Positions 26,700 through 35,929 of a stretch of DNA of 64,000 nt are shown here, piece after piece. Below the pieces are notes generated by a model. That model was not told where the DNA came from. It ran no database searches and worked only from the letters and a program-made list of their open reading frames with translations. The DNA is taken from assembly GCF_001428845.1 (NCBI RefSeq), contig NZ_LMIU01000008.1:1-64000 (forward strand), in the 5' to 3' direction. Position 1 is the first letter of the stretch. Each line of letters begins with the position of its first letter. Origin of the DNA: Achromobacter sp. Root83. Its GTDB lineage: Bacteria > Pseudomonadota > Gammaproteobacteria > Burkholderiales > Burkholderiaceae_B. The translations under genes and the position numbers were made by a program.

Positions 26700-27013
26700 C
26701 ACGCAACATCCCCCCCGGCACCACGAACGTTCTTTACGACCTTGGTTTCGAAGACGCGGCCGAACTGACCGCAAAAGTCCAACTGGCCATCAAGCTCAAC
26801 GACCTGATCGACCAACGGGGCTTGATCCAGACCGACGTGGCCGCGCTGACAGGCATGACGCAATCGAAGGTATCCCAGATACGCCGCTACAAGCTTCTGA
26901 ACATTTCACTGGAAAGGCTGATGCAGGCGCTGGTCGCCCTTAACCAGCATGTGGAAATCCGGGTACGCAAGGCGCGGCAATCCGACACAACCGGCATCAC
27001 CGTCACCGCTTGA
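26696..27013 (+). CDS. HigA-type XRE antitoxin (toxin partner degraded)
   Basis: A 105-aa helix-turn-helix protein. Residues about 30-85 form the XRE fold (KLNDLIDQRGLIQTDVAALT, then MTQSKVSQIRRYKLLNIS), with the family-typical opening SSGNVFxDLGF-like motif present as GTTNVLYDLGFEDAAEL. Such antitoxins bind their own promoter and neutralise a Gp49/HigB RNase. Here the upstream toxin gene is reduced to a remnant, so the protein is an orphan that may still act as a DNA-binding repressor. SD AGGAG lies 7 nt before the ATG. Confidence 0.85.
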   Translation: MTRNIPPGTTNVLYDLGFEDAAELTAKVQLAIKLNDLIDQRGLIQTDVAALTGMTQSKVSQIRRYKLLNISLERLMQALVALNQHVEIRVRKARQSDTTGITVTA

Positions 27014-27087
27014 CGTCACCAAGCCCGTCAGCGCTTTTCCTGGTGCGCGAGTACAAGCGTCCGCGCATTCGTTACCATGGCGCCACC

Positions 27088-27765
27088 ATGAAACTCACCA
27101 TCGACCACATCGTCATCGCCGCGGCAGACCTTGCCAGCGGTACGGAATATGTTGCCGGCATCCTGGGCATCGCGCCCCAGGGCGGCGGCGCGCATCCGCG
27201 CATGGGCACCCACAACCGGGTGCTGGGCATGGCGGACGGCGTCTACCTGGAAGTCATCGCCATCGATCCCGATGCGCCCGCGCCGGCCCGCCCCCGCTGG
27301 TTCGGACTGGATCAGGGCGATGTGCGCGCCCGCCTCGAGCAAGGCCCTTTCCTGGCCCATTGGGCGGCCCGGGTCGAAGCGCCCCTGGACCTGACGCGCA
27401 TGCAGGCCGAACACCCTGACCGCATCGCGCCCGTCGTTCCCATGACGCGCGGTGACCTGCGCTGGCGGCTGACGGTGCCAGACGACGGCAGCCTGCCCGC
27501 CTGGCGCGAAGCGGGCCACGAGGCCGGCGGCGGCTTGCTGCCCACGTTGATCCAATGGGACGTGGAGGACTATCCGGGCGTCAGCCTGCCGCGCCAGGCC
27601 CTGACCCTCAAGCGGCTGGCCGGCCGCCACCCCCAGGCCGCGCTGCTGCGGCAGGGGCTGGCCTGGATGGGCACGGACACCCTGATCGACATCGAGCAGG
27701 GCAGCGGCCCGCCCCGCCTCACGGCGCACATCGACACCCCGGACGGCCTCAAAACCCTGGCTTGA
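27088..27765 (+). CDS. Glyoxalase-like (VOC superfamily) protein
   Basis: A 225-aa cytoplasmic protein. MKLTIDHIVIAAADLASGTEY followed by GGAHPRMGTHNRVLGM and YLEVIAIDPDAP is the pattern of the single-domain glyoxalase-like family (PF13468 type). His in DHIVI and Glu in LEVIA are the expected metal ligands in active VOC enzymes. The substrate is unknown. Start ATG 27088; a TTG further upstream in frame has no support. Confidence 0.85.
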   Translation: MKLTIDHIVIAAADLASGTEYVAGILGIAPQGGGAHPRMGTHNRVLGMADGVYLEVIAIDPDAPAPARPRWFGLDQGDVRARLEQGPFLAHWAARVEAPLDLTRMQAEHPDRIAPVVPMTRGDLRWRLTVPDDGSLPAWREAGHEAGGGLLPTLIQWDVEDYPGVSLPRQALTLKRLAGRHPQAALLRQGLAWMGTDTLIDIEQGSGPPRLTAHIDTPDGLKTLA

Positions 27766-27842
27766 TCGGGATCGGTTGGGTCAGTGCGGTCAATGCGTTC
27801 AGTTCGGTCGGCTCGGCCGCCTCGGTTGGTGCGCTGTGGCGC

Positions 27843-27866
27843 TGGCGCACTGGCGCACTGGCGCAC
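27843..27866. repeat. Short tandem repeat, TGGCGCAC x3
   Basis: Three consecutive copies of an 8-bp unit in the gap between the glyoxalase-like gene and the PAP2 gene, flanked by degenerate CACTGG/GCGCTGG units. Non-coding. Confidence 0.7.
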
Positions 27867-27913
27867 CGCGGCACTGGAGCGCTGGGACCCTCGGGCGCTG
27901 GAACGCCAGGCGT

Positions 27914-27937
27914 AAAAAAGGGCCGCGTTCGCGGCCC
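27914..27937 (-). terminator. Terminator of the PAP2 phosphatase gene
   Basis: GGGCCGC (27920-27926) pairs with GCGGCCC (27931-27937); read on the minus strand the stem is followed by six T residues, 23 bp after the PAP2 stop codon. Confidence 0.85.
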
Positions 27938-27959
27938 TGCTCTTGTCCGGCGGGAAGGC

Positions 27960-28727
27960 TCAAGCCTTCTTCAGCCAGCGCCAAGGCGCCCGCAATGGCC
28001 ATTGATACTTGCGGCCCAGCACGCGCGGCGCCAGCACGTGGCCGACCAGCACGGCGATGCCGGCGGCCGTCATCACGTCGGACAGGTAATGGTCCAGGTT
28101 CACCAGCCGGCTTGCCGCCACCAGCACGGCCAGCAGCAGGAACACCCATCGCCCGCGCGGCGCCAGAATGCCCAGCACGACGGCCACGGCGAAGGCCGCG
28201 TAGGTATGGCTGGAGGGAAATGAATTGAAATGCTGGACGCGCGAAAAGGATTCGCCCAGGCCGTAGATGCCTTGTTCGAAGAACAGTTCGGGGCGCGCCC
28301 GCGCCACCGAGCGCTTCAGCACCAGCACGACAAGCCCGCCGACCGCCATCGTGGACAGCATCAGCAGGCTGCCGCGCGCCATCGCCGCGTAGCTCATGCG
28401 CATCGGATTGCGCCAGCCGCGCGACAGCCCGACCAGGCCGATCACATAGAAAGCCAGCGCCACGCCGATATAAGGGCCGCTTTCGCCAAGTTCGCCCACC
28501 CATTCGAAGGACTGGTCGACTCCGGCCGACACCGATTGCTGGATCCAGATGGCCAGGGGCAGGTCCACCCACAGCGCGGAGGCGGCGGCCGCCAGGGCCA
28601 GCGCGCAGCCCAACAGCACCCAGACCGTCGCCGAATAGGGATTGCGGAATTCGTCAGGAGCCGGCGCACTCGGCACGGCATCGCTTGCGGGAGCGGCTAC
28701 CGGAGGCGTCAGGGGATTGGAATTCAT
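27960..28727 (-). CDS. PAP2-family membrane phosphatase
   Basis: A 255-aa inner-membrane protein with six predicted helices. The three phosphatase motifs are present: KRSVARARP (motif 1), FPSSHTYAAF (motif 2, catalytic His) and SRLVNLDHYLSDV (motif 3, second catalytic His and Asp). Relatives hydrolyse undecaprenyl pyrophosphate or lipid phosphates on the periplasmic side; the substrate here is not determined. The N-terminal 30 residues are Pro/Ala-rich and disordered. Confidence 0.92.
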   Translation of the reverse strand: MNSNPLTPPVAAPASDAVPSAPAPDEFRNPYSATVWVLLGCALALAAAASALWVDLPLAIWIQQSVSAGVDQSFEWVGELGESGPYIGVALAFYVIGLVGLSRGWRNPMRMSYAAMARGSLLMLSTMAVGGLVVLVLKRSVARARPELFFEQGIYGLGESFSRVQHFNSFPSSHTYAAFAVAVVLGILAPRGRWVFLLLAVLVAASRLVNLDHYLSDVMTAAGIAVLVGHVLAPRVLGRKYQWPLRAPWRWLKKA

Positions 28728-28896
28728 CGGTACCGCTCGAAGAAATGAGAAATATTACGTCGGCCTGAAAATCAGCCGGCCCGCTATCGTAACGGCCAGC
28801 GCGCGCCCCTCCAAGAAACAATTTTCTCGCAACGGTTAAAATTCGCTCTTTCCTACCTTTCAGCCCCCGGGATCTACACCCGTCACGGCGACCGTC

Positions 28897-30336
28897 ATGC
28901 AAGAAACCTCCCTCAAGCGCGTGGACATCCCTCGCGACGGCGGCAACGCCGCCCTGCCCTCCGCCGACACCGGCGCCGGCTCCCCCCGCAAACTGTACAT
29001 CCGGACCTTCGGCTGCCAGATGAACGAGTACGACTCGGACAAGATGGCCGACGTGCTGCGCGGCGACCAGGGGCTGGAACTGACCGACAATCCCGAAGAG
29101 GCGGACGTCATCCTGTTCAACACCTGTTCGGTGCGCGAGAAGGCCCAAGAAAAGGTCTTCTCGGACCTGGGCCGCGTGCAACACCTGAAAAAGACCAACC
29201 CGAACCTGGTGATCGGCGTGGGCGGCTGCGTGGCCAGCCAGGAAGGCGCGGCCATCGTCAAGCGCGCGCCCTATGTGGACGTGGTGTTCGGCCCGCAGAC
29301 GCTGCATCGCCTGCCGGACCTGATCAAGCGCCGCCGCGACGAAGGCCGCTCGCAGGTGGACATCAGCTTCCCCGAAATCGAAAAGTTCGACAACATGCCG
29401 CCGCCGCGCGTGGATGGCGCGACCGCGTTCGTCTCCATCATGGAAGGCTGTAGCAAGTACTGCAGCTTCTGCGTCGTGCCCTATACGCGCGGCGAGGAAG
29501 TCTCGCGCCCGTTCGACGACGTGCTGATCGAAGTGGCCGACCTGGCGGACCAGGGCGTGAAGGAAGTGACGCTGCTGGGCCAGAACGTGAACGCCTATCG
29601 CGGCCGCATGACGGACTCGGACGAGATCGCCGATTTCGCGATGCTGCTCGAATATGTTCACGAGATTCCCGGCATCGAACGCATCCGCTACACGACGTCG
29701 CACCCCAAGGAAATGACCCAGCGCATGGTGGACGCCTACGCCCGCCTGCCCAAGCTGGTGTCGTTCCTGCATCTGCCGGTGCAGGCCGGCAGCGACCGCG
29801 TGCTGGCCGGCATGAAGCGCGGCTACACCACCCTGGAATTCAAGTCCGTGGTGCGCCGCCTGCGCGCCGCGCGTCCCGACCTGACGCTCTCGTCGGACTT
29901 CATCGTGGGCTTTCCCGGCGAAACCGAGGAAGACTTCGAAAAGACGATGAAGCTGATCGAGGACGTCGGCTTCGACACCTCTTTCTCGTTCGTATATTCG
30001 CGCCGCCCGGGCACGCCCGCCGCCGACCTGGCCGACGATACCCCGCAGGATGTGAAGCTGCGCCGCCTGCAGCGCCTGCAGGCGCTGATCAACGAGCAGG
30101 CGGCGACCATCGCGCGCAACATGGTCGGCACGCGCCAGCGGCTGCTGGTGGAAGGCCCTTCGCGCCGCGACCCGAACGAACTGATGGGCCGCACCGAAAA
30201 CAACCGCATCGTGAATTTCCCCGCCCCCGCGCGGCTCATCGGACAAATGGTCGACGTCGTCATCACCGAGGCGCACACGAATTCGCTGCGCGCCCGCGTG
30301 GCCGATGTGGACCGCACTCCCCAAGAGGCTGAATGA
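28897..30336 (+). CDS. miaB: tRNA-2-methylthio-N6-isopentenyladenosine37 synthase
   Basis: A 479-aa radical-SAM methylthiotransferase acting on A37 of tRNAs. The N-terminal UPF0004 domain carries three auxiliary-cluster cysteines ([31 protein letters not shown]). The radical-SAM cluster is C185-x3-C189-x2-C192 in [22 protein letters not shown] domain closes the protein (about 410-470). The stop overlaps the phoH start (ATGA). First gene of the miaB-phoH-ybeY operon. Confidence 0.97.
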   Translation: MQETSLKRVDIPRDGGNAALPSADTGAGSPRKLYIRTFGCQMNEYDSDKMADVLRGDQGLELTDNPEEADVILFNTCSVREKAQEKVFSDLGRVQHLKKTNPNLVIGVGGCVASQEGAAIVKRAPYVDVVFGPQTLHRLPDLIKRRRDEGRSQVDISFPEIEKFDNMPPPRVDGATAFVSIMEGCSKYCSFCVVPYTRGEEVSRPFDDVLIEVADLADQGVKEVTLLGQNVNAYRGRMTDSDEIADFAMLLEYVHEIPGIERIRYTTSHPKEMTQRMVDAYARLPKLVSFLHLPVQAGSDRVLAGMKRGYTTLEFKSVVRRLRAARPDLTLSSDFIVGFPGETEEDFEKTMKLIEDVGFDTSFSFVYSRRPGTPAADLADDTPQDVKLRRLQRLQALINEQAATIARNMVGTRQRLLVEGPSRRDPNELMGRTENNRIVNFPAPARLIGQMVDVVITEAHTNSLRARVADVDRTPQEAE

Positions 30337-31358
30337 CCACTTCCCGCCCCCGCGCGCGTCGCAGCATGCCCGCCGTCGTCACCCTGGACGGCGATAACAC
30401 CCACCTGGCCAATCTCTGCGGGCCGCTCGACGAAAATCTGCGGCAGCTTGCCGACGGCATGAACGTCAAGCTGTCACGCCGCGGCAGCCGGGTCACCATC
30501 GAAGGCGAACTGGCCGAGCTGGCCGGCCGGGTGCTGCGCCGGTTCCACGAACAGGCCGTGCATCGCTCCCTGTCGATCGACGACATCCAGTTGGGCCTCG
30601 TCGAGATCGGCGTGGGCCGGCAGGAAGAAAAGCTGAAGGAAGAGCAGGCCCAGGAAGCGGACCCGCTGCCCGCCCTGGACGACGAAAGCGACAGCATCGC
30701 CCTGCGCACCAAGCGCAGCGACCTGCGTCCGCGCACGCCGCGCCAGCGCGACTACCTGAACAACATCCTCAAACACGACATCACCTTCGGCGTCGGCCCC
30801 GCCGGCACCGGCAAGACCTGGCTGGCCGTGGCCTGCGCGATCGACGCCATGGAGCGCGACACGGTGCAGCGCCTGGTGCTGACCCGCCCGGCGGTCGAAG
30901 CGGGCGAACGGCTGGGCTTCCTGCCCGGCGACCTGGCGCAAAAGGTCGACCCCTACCTGCGCCCGCTGTATGACGCCCTGTACGACCTGATGGGCTTCGA
31001 AAAAGTGCAGCGCCTGTTCGAAAAACAGACCATCGAGATCGCGCCGCTGGCCTATATGCGCGGCCGCACGCTGAACCACGCCTTCGTCATCCTGGACGAA
31101 GCGCAGAACACCACGCCGGAACAGATGAAGATGTTCCTGACGCGGATCGGCTTCGGCAGCAAGGCCGTCATCACCGGCGACCCGTCCCAGGTGGACCTGC
31201 CGCGCGGCCAGGACAGCGGCCTGGCGCATGCCGTCAAGGTGCTGCACGATGTGCAGGGCATCGCCACCACGCGCTTCACCAGCCGCGACGTCGTGCGCCA
31301 TCCCCTGGTTGCCCGCATCGTCGACGCCTACGACCGCGCCTCCGAAAATGAAGCCTGA
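30333..31358 (+). CDS. ybeZ: PhoH-like ATPase (YbeZ type)
   Basis: A 341-aa cytoplasmic P-loop protein. Walker A is [18 protein letters not shown] and Walker B lies in [18 protein letters not shown]; the N-terminal 110 residues include a KH-like RNA-binding region with a Glu-rich linker. It works with YbeY in rRNA processing and ribosome quality control in E. coli; here it overlaps ybeY by 11 bp and miaB by 4 bp, the usual order. Confidence 0.95.
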   Translation: MTTSRPRARRSMPAVVTLDGDNTHLANLCGPLDENLRQLADGMNVKLSRRGSRVTIEGELAELAGRVLRRFHEQAVHRSLSIDDIQLGLVEIGVGRQEEKLKEEQAQEADPLPALDDESDSIALRTKRSDLRPRTPRQRDYLNNILKHDITFGVGPAGTGKTWLAVACAIDAMERDTVQRLVLTRPAVEAGERLGFLPGDLAQKVDPYLRPLYDALYDLMGFEKVQRLFEKQTIEIAPLAYMRGRTLNHAFVILDEAQNTTPEQMKMFLTRIGFGSKAVITGDPSQVDLPRGQDSGLAHAVKVLHDVQGIATTRFTSRDVVRHPLVARIVDAYDRASENEA

Positions 31359-31821
31359 CCTGTCCCTGTCGGTCCAGTACGGGGTGGAAGAACCCCGCCT
31401 GCCGCGCTGGCGCCTGCGCCGCTGGGCCGAGCGCGCGCTGGCGGGCGCCGCCGAAGACGGCCTGGTCGGCTTTTCCGCCGCCGAACTCAGCCTGCGCCTG
31501 GTGGGCACGGCCGAAGGCCGCCGCCTGAACCGGGACTTCCGCGACCGCGACTACGCCACCAACGTGCTGACGTTCGAATACGGCGTCGACCCCGTGGGTG
31601 TCGCGCGCGGCGACATCGTGATGTGCGTGCCGGTGCTGGTCCGCGAGGCCCGCGAGCAGCGCAAGGCCCTGCTGGACCATGCCGCCCACCTGACCATCCA
31701 CGGCGTCCTGCACGCGCTGGGATACGACCACATCAAGGCTCGCGATGCCAAGCGCATGGAAGCGCTGGAAACGGCCACGCTCGCCCGCATCGGCATCGCC
31801 GATCCCTACGTGGCGGCCTGA
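31348..31821 (+). CDS. ybeY: Endoribonuclease YbeY
   Basis: A 157-aa metalloenzyme that matures 16S rRNA. The zinc triad HGVLHALGYDH (H-x3-H-x5-H) is present, as are LNRDFRDRDYATNVLTFEY and GDIVMCVPV. The ATG at 31348 lies inside the 3' end of phoH. Length is typical. Confidence 0.96.
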   Translation: MKPDLSLSVQYGVEEPRLPRWRLRRWAERALAGAAEDGLVGFSAAELSLRLVGTAEGRRLNRDFRDRDYATNVLTFEYGVDPVGVARGDIVMCVPVLVREAREQRKALLDHAAHLTIHGVLHALGYDHIKARDAKRMEALETATLARIGIADPYVAA

Positions 31822-31974
31822 AACGCGCCCTCGGGTCTACCCTGAGAAATTGCCAGAAAATGGCGTGCAGCAAGGCGCAGATCGCGTCGGTTGCACCCAT
31901 TTTCCGGAAGCGCGTTACAAATTGGAAGCCAGTTTCGGTTATGCTGGACCCTCCACAACTTGTCCTCCCGGACG

Positions 31975-32862
31975 ATGTCTGACCCTTACCCTGCTCCCGA
32001 AGCGACCCCTGCTCGCTCAGCCAAACCCGCCACCAAATCCCTTCTAGACCGCCTGCTTTCCCTTGTGCGCCGAGAGCCCGAGGACCGCGAAGGCATCAAG
32101 GCCATTCTGGAAGCCGCGCACGAACGCAAGCTGCTCGACGCGGAGTCCTACAAGATGATCAAGGGCGCGCTCGCCGTGTCCGAAGGCACCGTCGGCGACA
32201 TCATGGTCCCCCGCTCGCGGATGGACCTGCTGGATGTCACGCAGCCCATCCCCTACCTGGTGGCCTCGGTGATCGAGACCGCGCATTCGCGGTTTCCCGT
32301 CTACGAAGGCGACCGCGACAACATTATCGGCATCCTGCTGGCCAAGGATCTGCTGCGCTGCATGCTGGAACCCGGCATCGAACTGCGCACGCTGGTCCGC
32401 CCCGCCGTGTTCATCCCGGAATCCAAGCGCCTGAACGTGCTGCTGCATGAGTTCCGCGCCAGCCGCAACCACCAGGCCATCGTCATCGACGAGCATGGCG
32501 GGATTTCCGGCCTGGTCACGATGGAAGACGTGCTGGAACAGATCGTCGGCGACATCGAAGACGAATTCGACGAAACCGAGGAAGACTCCATCTTCCCCGA
32601 AGGCGAAAACCAGTGGCGCGTCCTGGCGGCCACCGATATCTCGCACTTCAACGAGGTGTTCGGCTGCCATCTGCCGGACGACGAATACGACAGCGTCGGC
32701 GGATGGCTGGGCGGTCAGCTCGGCCGCATCCCGCGCCGCGGCGACCATGCCGAATTCGAAGGCTTGCGTCTGGAAGTGGCGCGCGGCGATGCCCGCCGCG
32801 CCATCTGGCTGCGCGTCAAGCGCAACGCGGCCACCCAATCCGCTCCGTCCGCCGACGCATGA
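31975..32862 (+). CDS. corC: CBS-domain transporter-associated protein CorC
   Basis: A 295-aa protein with two CBS domains (about 70-190; [16 protein letters not shown] and [18 protein letters not shown]) and a C-terminal CorC/HlyC domain ([37 protein letters not shown]). In E. coli it is linked to Mg2+/Co2+ efflux and sits between ybeY and lnt, as here. The start at ATG 31975 ([10 protein letters not shown]) is the family start. The stop overlaps the lnt start (ATGA). Confidence 0.95.
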   Translation: MSDPYPAPEATPARSAKPATKSLLDRLLSLVRREPEDREGIKAILEAAHERKLLDAESYKMIKGALAVSEGTVGDIMVPRSRMDLLDVTQPIPYLVASVIETAHSRFPVYEGDRDNIIGILLAKDLLRCMLEPGIELRTLVRPAVFIPESKRLNVLLHEFRASRNHQAIVIDEHGGISGLVTMEDVLEQIVGDIEDEFDETEEDSIFPEGENQWRVLAATDISHFNEVFGCHLPDDEYDSVGGWLGGQLGRIPRRGDHAEFEGLRLEVARGDARRAIWLRVKRNAATQSAPSADA

Positions 32863-34487
32863 GCCTCACGCCCCGAGGCCGACTCCTGCGCGGCGCCGCC
32901 GGCCTGGTGCTGGCGGGCGCCGTCCATGCCCTGACCTTTGCCCCCGGCCCCTTGCCGGGTTGGGCGCTGGCGGCCGTGCAGATCCTTGCGCTGGCCGTTC
33001 TTGCCCGCGTCACCCTGTATGCGCCCAGCGCCCGGCAGGCATGGATCCGCGGCTGGCTGTTCGGTTTCGCCAGCTATGCGCTGGGCCTGTACTGGATCTT
33101 CATCAGCCTGCACCGCTACGGCGACCTGGCCGCGCCGCTGGCCGTGGCCGCCGTGCTGGCGCTATCGGCCTTTCTTGCCCTGTTTCCCGCCACCGCCAAT
33201 GCGCTGGCGCGGCGCTATGCGCCCCTGGACGCCGACTCCCCGCCCTCTCGCATCCTGTCCGCCACGCTGGCCTGGGCCGCGATGTGGGCCGCGTTCGAAT
33301 GGCTGCGCGCCGTGCTGCTCACGGGCTTCCCCTGGCTCAACATCGGCTACGCGCAGGTGGACAGCCCCATTGCCGGCTGGGCGCCGCTGCTGGGCGTGCA
33401 TGGCATGGCGTTCCTGGCCGCGTTCGTGGCGGCCGCCATGGCCAGCCTATGGCAGCCCTCCAGAAAGACCGGTCCCGGTTCGCGCCATGCGCTGGCCGCC
33501 GGCGTCGCGGTGGCGCTTGCGGCCGCGGGCTGGCCGCTGTCCCGCATCGATTGGTCCGAGCCTGTCGGCGATCCGCTGAACGTGCGCCTGATCCAGGGCA
33601 ACATCGGCCAATCCCAAAAGTTCGACCCCACGCTGCTCCAGCAAAGCCTGACGCGGCACCTGGACTTGACGGCCATGCCGCCAGCGCCCGGCGTGCCCGC
33701 GCCGCAACTGGTGATCCTGCCCGAGACGGTGCTGCCCATCTTCCAGGACCAGCTCGATCCGCGCATCTGGGAAACCTGGCGCAACCTGGCCGGGCAACGC
33801 AATACGGTCATCGCAATGGGCGTGCCGCTACATGACCGCCAGAACGGCCGCGACCGCTACACCAACAGCGTGATCGGGTTCGACGGCGGAACACCGGTCG
33901 AACAGCTCGTGGCCGGCAACCCCGCCATGCGCTACGACAAACGCCATCTGGTGCCTTGGGGCGAATATGTGCCGCCCGGGTTCCACTGGTTCGTGAACAT
34001 GCTGAACATCCCGCTGGGGGACTTCGACCGCGGCGCCGAGCGCCAGACGCCCTTCGCCGTGGGCGGCCAGCATATTGCGTTCAACATCTGCTACGAGGAT
34101 CTGTTCGGCCCGGACCTGCTGCCCGCGCTCCAACCCGGCCCCAACGGCGAACCCGGCGCCAGCATCCTGGTGAACGTCAGCAATCTGGGCTGGTTCGGCG
34201 ATACCTGGGCCTTGCGCCAGCATTTGCAGATCGGCCGCCTGCGCACCATCGAAACCGCACGTCCCATGCTGACGGCAACCAACACCGGCATCACCGCCGC
34301 CATCGATGCCAAGGGCCGCGTGGCCGCTCAGCTGGCGCCTCTGCAGGCGGGCGTGCTGCCAGTGTCGGTGCAGGGCATGACGGGGTTGACCCCCTATGCG
34401 CGCTTCGGCGACAAGACCGCCCTGGCCCTGATCGGACTGGCGCTCATTGCGGCGGTGGGCAGCGGCCGCAAGACGCGCCGCCGCTGA
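32859..34487 (+). CDS. lnt: Apolipoprotein N-acyltransferase
   Basis: A 542-aa inner-membrane enzyme adding the third acyl chain to lipoproteins. About seven membrane segments in residues 1-215 (for example [20 protein letters not shown]) precede a nitrilase-like periplasmic domain. The catalytic Glu is in VILPETVLP, the Lys in [14 protein letters not shown] and the Cys in [11 protein letters not shown] final helix ([12 protein letters not shown]) and a basic tail end the protein. Translationally coupled to corC. Confidence 0.96.
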   Translation: MSLTPRGRLLRGAAGLVLAGAVHALTFAPGPLPGWALAAVQILALAVLARVTLYAPSARQAWIRGWLFGFASYALGLYWIFISLHRYGDLAAPLAVAAVLALSAFLALFPATANALARRYAPLDADSPPSRILSATLAWAAMWAAFEWLRAVLLTGFPWLNIGYAQVDSPIAGWAPLLGVHGMAFLAAFVAAAMASLWQPSRKTGPGSRHALAAGVAVALAAAGWPLSRIDWSEPVGDPLNVRLIQGNIGQSQKFDPTLLQQSLTRHLDLTAMPPAPGVPAPQLVILPETVLPIFQDQLDPRIWETWRNLAGQRNTVIAMGVPLHDRQNGRDRYTNSVIGFDGGTPVEQLVAGNPAMRYDKRHLVPWGEYVPPGFHWFVNMLNIPLGDFDRGAERQTPFAVGGQHIAFNICYEDLFGPDLLPALQPGPNGEPGASILVNVSNLGWFGDTWALRQHLQIGRLRTIETARPMLTATNTGITAAIDAKGRVAAQLAPLQAGVLPVSVQGMTGLTPYARFGDKTALALIGLALIAAVGSGRKTRRR

Positions 34488-34899
34488 TTCGGCTGTTTCG
34501 CTGATCCCGCTGGACGCGGGATCGGCGGGTGCGATCAAGGTCCGCGATCAGGTTTCACACACGAAAAAAACCACATGCCGGGACCGCGCGCGCATAAATT
34601 TTTTTCCGTTCCCGATGGCGTCCGCACAAGCCTTTGATTTTGTTGGATTCCACCTCCACCAGCACAGGATTCCAAGCGCGGCGGCACGCTCGAAAACCAC
34701 TCAAAAACGCCATCCAACCCTCTTTTTTCGCGTCTTTTTTGCTTTTTGCCGGGAAGCGACTTGCACACCCTATTTAGTTCGTGCATAATCTCGTTTCTTC
34801 GCCAACGGCACTAAACAAAACCGGCAACGAACTACGAAAAACGCACCATAAAACGTGAGTTCAAATTCGTAAAACGTTGAACGGGTTGATTAGAGAAAC
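34488..34899. other. Gap between lnt and the tRNA cluster
   Basis: 412 bp without a gene. A perfect 8-bp stem-loop (GATCCCGC/GCGGGATC, 34503-34523) without a T tract follows lnt and may stabilise its mRNA. The middle part is unusually AT-rich with A and T runs. The tRNA promoter lies near the right end. No supported coding sequence was seen. Confidence 0.7.
34761..34789 (+). promoter_or_regulatory. Sigma-70 promoter of the tRNA cluster
   Basis: TTGCAC (34761-34766) and CATAAT (34784-34789) are separated by an optimal 17 bp and lie 110 bp upstream of the first tRNA, after an AT-rich stretch with T runs that could act as an UP element. Confidence 0.75.
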
Positions 34900-34975
<76 letters not shown>

Positions 34976-35015
34976 GTCAACAGCGAAGAACGCAGTATCA
35001 GTAATGCAGTCCTGA

Positions 35016-35091
35016 GTCCCCTTCGTCTAGAGGCCTAGGACATCACCCTTTCACGGTGAGTACAGGGGTTCGAATCCCCTAGGGGACGCCA
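35016..35091 (+). tRNA. tRNA-Glu (TTC), copy 1
   Basis: 76 nt with encoded CCA. Acceptor GTCCCCT/AGGGGAC; anticodon arm TCACC-CTTTCAC-GGTGA, anticodon TTC. Confidence 0.97.
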
Positions 35092-35175
35092 GTTCGCTGG
35101 CAGCAGTAGGAAGTAAATGCAGTGCGCAGTAAATAGATGCAGTTGAAGTGACAAAGTAGTTGAGTAAGCCGCTGC

Positions 35176-35252
35176 GGAGCGGTAGTTCAGTTGGTTAGAA
35201 TACCGGCCTGTCACGCCGGGGGTCGCGGGTTCGAGCCCCGTCCGCTCCGCCA
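35176..35252 (+). tRNA. tRNA-Asp (GTC), copy 1
   Basis: 77 nt with encoded CCA. Acceptor GGAGCGG/CCGCTCC; anticodon arm CCGGC-CTGTCAC-GCCGG, anticodon GTC. A substrate of the Tgt/QueA pathway encoded earlier in the window. Confidence 0.97.
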
Positions 35253-35280
35253 AAAGCTCTCTCGCTCAGAGTCTTTCAAG

Positions 35281-35311
35281 AGCTCCGTTTTCGGGGCTTT
35301 TTGCTTTTATA
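35281..35311 (+). terminator. Terminator-like hairpin after the first tRNA triplet
   Basis: AGCTCCG pairs with CGGGGCT (one T-G pair) around TTTT, followed by TTTTGCTTTT. Since no strong promoter is obvious before the second triplet, it may be leaky. Confidence 0.65.
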
Positions 35312-35357
35312 GAGTGTGAGACCTTGTTGTCTGAAGTTTGGGGCAGCGGGACTTCCT

Positions 35358-35433
<76 letters not shown>

Positions 35434-35466
35434 GTACGCAGTACGGTAGTAAAGTTGTTCGTTCAA

Positions 35467-35542
35467 GTCCCCTTCGTCTAGAGGCCTAGGACATCACCCT
35501 TTCACGGTGAGTACAGGGGTTCGAATCCCCTAGGGGACGCCA
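35467..35542 (+). tRNA. tRNA-Glu (TTC), copy 2
   Basis: Identical to the copy at 35016-35091, with anticodon loop CTTTCAC and encoded CCA. Confidence 0.97.
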
Positions 35543-35614
35543 GCTTCATCTGGCATGTAGCACCAAGCTGCCTTGACACCGCAGTGTAGTAATGAAGTTC
35601 AATCAAGCCGCTGC

Positions 35615-35691
35615 GGAGCGGTAGTTCAGTTGGTTAGAATACCGGCCTGTCACGCCGGGGGTCGCGGGTTCGAGCCCCGTCCGCTCCGCCA
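35615..35691 (+). tRNA. tRNA-Asp (GTC), copy 2
   Basis: Identical to the copy at 35176-35252, with anticodon loop CTGTCAC and encoded CCA. The 8-10 nt just upstream (AAGCCGCTGC) are also shared with copy 1. Confidence 0.97.
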
Positions 35692-35779
35692 AGCACTTTG
35701 TGCCCTGCGCCAGTCGCCGTCTTGATCTGCACTTTTCAAGCTGCGCTCTTCATCAGCAGACTTCTGCGCCACACATCGA

Positions 35780-35805
35780 AAGCTCCGGATTCCGGAGCTT
35801 TTTTG
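35780..35805 (+). terminator. Rho-independent terminator after the second tRNA triplet
   Basis: AAGCTCCGG and CCGGAGCTT form a near-perfect stem with a 3-nt loop, followed by TTTTG. Stronger than the hairpin after the first triplet. Confidence 0.9.
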
Positions 35806-35929
35806 CATTTGTGCGCGTGCCGCCGCGCTTGCGGTATTCTTGTTCTCTACCAACCTCCCCTTCCCTCAGACTCGTCCGTTTTGCCTCTGGACACAGGCGC
35901 TGCGCGCCTTCATCCTGTGCGTACACGCC

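Noticed and set aside
27766..27959. Possible CRISPR-like repeat array
   Set aside because: The 8-bp units are directly adjacent without spacers; it is a simple tandem repeat.
34535..34786. 83-codon minus-strand open frame between lnt and the tRNAs
   Set aside because: It covers the AT-rich tract and the tRNA promoter, has no recognisable domain and an unlikely composition.
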